DNA from: Metabacillus rhizolycopersici
GTDB taxonomy: Bacteria > Bacillota > Bacilli > Bacillales > Bacillaceae
DNA: 25,064 nucleotides
NCBI RefSeq assembly: GCF_020075705.1
Contig: NZ_JAIQUM010000072.1
Span: 1 to 25,064 of the forward strand
Reading direction: 5' to 3'
The notes below the pieces were generated by a model. That model saw nothing but the letters and a program-made list of their open reading frames with translations. It was not told the DNA's origin and did no database searches. This document shows positions 23,925 to 25,064 of the stretch, in pieces. Position numbers and translations under genes: made by a program. Every line of letters begins with the position of its first letter. Within the stretch, counting starts at the first letter, position 1.

Positions 23925-24395
23925 ATGGTACGATCCACCATTATTTTTTGTACGATGCTTATCTTTTTATTTGGCTGCTCAAATAATATTGAGGAACAAG
24001 CAAATACAATTGTAAAAGAAGAAAGAGAAAGTAATGTGGAAAATGGCGAGTTAGAATTAAAGGTTGACGTGAATGTAACTGAACATCAGGCTGAATTCAT
24101 CATAACGTTAGCAAATAATTCTAACGAAATGAAAAAGCTAGAATTTCCTACTAGTCAAAAGTATGAAATCATTGTAACGGATGGAAATGATCAAGAAGTA
24201 TATCGTTATTCAGCAGGGAAGATGTTTACTCAAGCAATTGAATATGCCTTAATAAAGCAAGGTGAAAGCGTGCAGTGGGAAGAGATATGGGAATATGGAG
24301 AGATTATGCCTGGTGAATATGAAGTGGATGTATCGATTTTAGCTCATGATGATGAGAATTTGATTCACAAGTCGACCATCGAGATTCCTGAATAA
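23925..24395 (+). CDS. Lipoprotein with BsuPI-type (intracellular proteinase inhibitor) domain
   Basis: The 156-residue product has a hydrophobic signal and lipobox LFGC with Cys18, a charged linker to about residue 45, then a beta-sandwich resembling the BsuPI domain (about 46-150): FIITLANNSNE, LEFPTSQKYEIIVTDGND and VYRYSAGKMFTQA are the telling stretches, with MPGEYEVDVSILA near the end. B. subtilis ipi, the intracellular proteinase inhibitor, follows yitT directly and lacks a signal. Here the domain is exported and anchored, so inhibition of an intracellular protease is unlikely to be its job. The ribosome site GAGGTG lies between the yitT stop and ATG 23925. The family match is from recognition of the motif, not a search. 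Confidence 0.75.
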   Translation: MVRSTIIFCTMLIFLFGCSNNIEEQANTIVKEERESNVENGELELKVDVNVTEHQAEFIITLANNSNEMKKLEFPTSQKYEIIVTDGNDQEVYRYSAGKMFTQAIEYALIKQGESVQWEEIWEYGEIMPGEYEVDVSILAHDDENLIHKSTIEIPE

Positions 24396-24397
24396 CG

Positions 24398-24431
24398 AAG
24401 GAACTGACTCATCTTTTCGAGTCAGTTCCTT
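24398..24431. terminator. Bidirectional terminator
   Basis: AAGGAACTGACTC (24398-24410) and GAGTCAGTTCCTT (24419-24431) pair perfectly; TGTTTT follows on the plus strand. It separates the lipoprotein gene from the convergent small genes. Confidence 0.88.
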
Positions 24432-24435
24432 TGTT

Positions 24436-24630
24436 TTAAATAGAGTCAATTGTTTGCTGAAATTCACGTAATTGAGCACGTTCTGCATCTGTGCTGTTGG
24501 CGAATGCGGACGATAATGCATTCTTTGCTTTTACGATTGCTTCGTACTTATCACCTTGAACGCTTCCGTTTGCAACTGAATGTGCATAGGTAACAGATTC
24601 TCGGGCTTGCTGAAACAATTGATTACCCAT
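24436..24630 (-). CDS. DUF3813-like small protein, 64 residues
   Basis: A 64-residue helical, soluble protein (MGNQLFQQARESVTYAHSV...) rich in alanine, glutamine and serine. I associate it with the Bacillus DUF3813 family of unknown function; B. subtilis has a small gene near ipi that may correspond, which I could not confirm. The site GGAGGG, eight or so bases before ATG 24630, lies inside the end of the upstream 50-residue gene, whose stop TAA directly abuts this ATG. The two are therefore one translation-coupled unit. Confidence 0.75.
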   Translation of the reverse strand: MGNQLFQQARESVTYAHSVANGSVQGDKYEAIVKAKNALSSAFANSTDAERAQLREFQQTIDSI

Positions 24631-24783
24631 TTATATCCCTCCAAGTGAGGTATCAAACGATTGCTTTGTTTTACTTTCTTCGGCTTCTGATAAAGTCGTG
24701 CGGTAAGGGAACCTTTCATCGTGTTTAGTAACTGCATCTTTGCCTTGTTGAACAAAACGTTTTGATTTGTTACGTTTACCCAT
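24631..24783 (-). CDS. Small hypothetical protein, 50 residues
   Basis: The product begins MGKRNKSKRFVQQGKDAVTK and ends QSFDTSLGGI. It is basic in the first 20 residues and acidic in the middle (SEAEESK), with no membrane segment, and is probably unstructured. ATG 24783 follows an AAGGGGGGC ribosome site. The final codons overlap the ribosome site of the DUF3813-like gene. Composition recalls small spore-associated proteins of Bacillus, but no family is recognised and that is a guess. Upstream, 24784-24937 holds only AT-rich DNA with a short GACGTT/AACGTC hairpin at 24809-24824. Confidence 0.72.
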   Translation of the reverse strand: MGKRNKSKRFVQQGKDAVTKHDERFPYRTTLSEAEESKTKQSFDTSLGGI

Positions 24784-24937
24784 TGAAAAAGCCCCCCTTT
24801 GTAATAAGGACGTTTATTAACGTCTGTCTTATTGTTTACGAAAAGCTTGTTTATATTTATGGGAATTTGTATCTGAATTACACTAAATTAAGTCGTATTT
24901 ATCCGGCTTGAATGGCAAAGTCCCACTTCACTGACAG

Positions 24938-25064
24938 TTATCCCACTCTTAACGGGCAGTAAGACTCCGACCTCAGGCTTCTGAGTGTACAAATACAAAG
25001 AAGATAGGTGGGAGATTAACTGCCCGTAAAGGTCCGATAAGTGCGAACTAACCATCAGTGGGGG
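24938..25064 (+). repeat. bcr1-like structured repeat, second copy (cut by window end)
   Basis: The same elements as at 1-155 in the same order: TCCCAC (24941-24946) with GTGGGA (25008-25013), CGGGCAGT (24953-24960) with ACTGCCCG (25019-25026), giving the same pseudoknot. An inner hairpin pairs CTCAG (24972-24976) with CTGAG (24981-24985). The left arm of the terminal hairpin (CCATCAGTGGGG) is reached at the window edge. The 5' flank reads GTTAT rather than TTTAT. Confidence 0.8.

Overview
The window reads as a chromosomal segment of a low-GC, endospore-forming Bacillaceae species. The evidence is the gene set and its order, strong AGGAGG-type ribosome binding sites, and an S-box leader. Genes known in Bacillus subtilis as yisL, yisN, asnO, yitJ, yitK, yitL, yitS-like, yitT and ipi-like all occur, in an order recalling the yis/yit region of B. 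subtilis. Genus and species cannot be fixed from the window. The dispersed repeats and the citrate cluster between yisL and yisN suggest a relative outside the B. subtilis group.

Positions 1-240 hold a structured repeat flanked by TTTAT (resembling the bcr1 element described in the Bacillus cereus group) and a strong terminator. A second copy, cut by the window end, lies at 24938-25064 in the same orientation. yisL (479-838) follows.

From 1161 to 8031 runs a citrate-uptake locus like B. subtilis citS-citT-yflP-citM. It has a CitA-type sensor kinase, its response regulator, an orphan TctC-type binding lipoprotein, a 52-residue small protein, an AbrB-duplication membrane protein, and a CitMHS citrate transporter. 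Two intergenic regions carry the same tandem 9-mer at an identical distance from a predicted promoter; this is the best candidate for the CitT operator. A perfect-consensus cre site overlaps the -35 of the citM promoter. Between the small protein and the AbrB-type gene lies a decayed region ending in what looks like the 3' end (omega-RNA-like) of an IS200/IS605-type tnpB element.

From 8252 to 13900 are a DUF2777 (yisN-like) gene, asnO, a GH13_20 intracellular maltogenic amylase/cyclomaltodextrinase, and a YhxD/YdaD-like short-chain dehydrogenase. From 14145 to 19668 (minus strand) an S-box (SAM-I) riboswitch heads a two-gene operon, yitJ-metH, for methyl transfer from folate to homocysteine. 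Next come yitK (YajQ family), yitL (CvfB family), a DUF3941 micro-protein, a DegV-family protein, yitT, a lipoprotein with a BsuPI-type domain, and a pair of abutting small genes on the minus strand.

Four intergenic regions carry a mosaic hairpin repeat with ends related to AGCGCAAGCGCC / GGCGCTTGCGCT, all in the same orientation and with compensating changes in an internal hairpin. No rRNA, tRNA, CRISPR array, intact transposase or prophage was seen.
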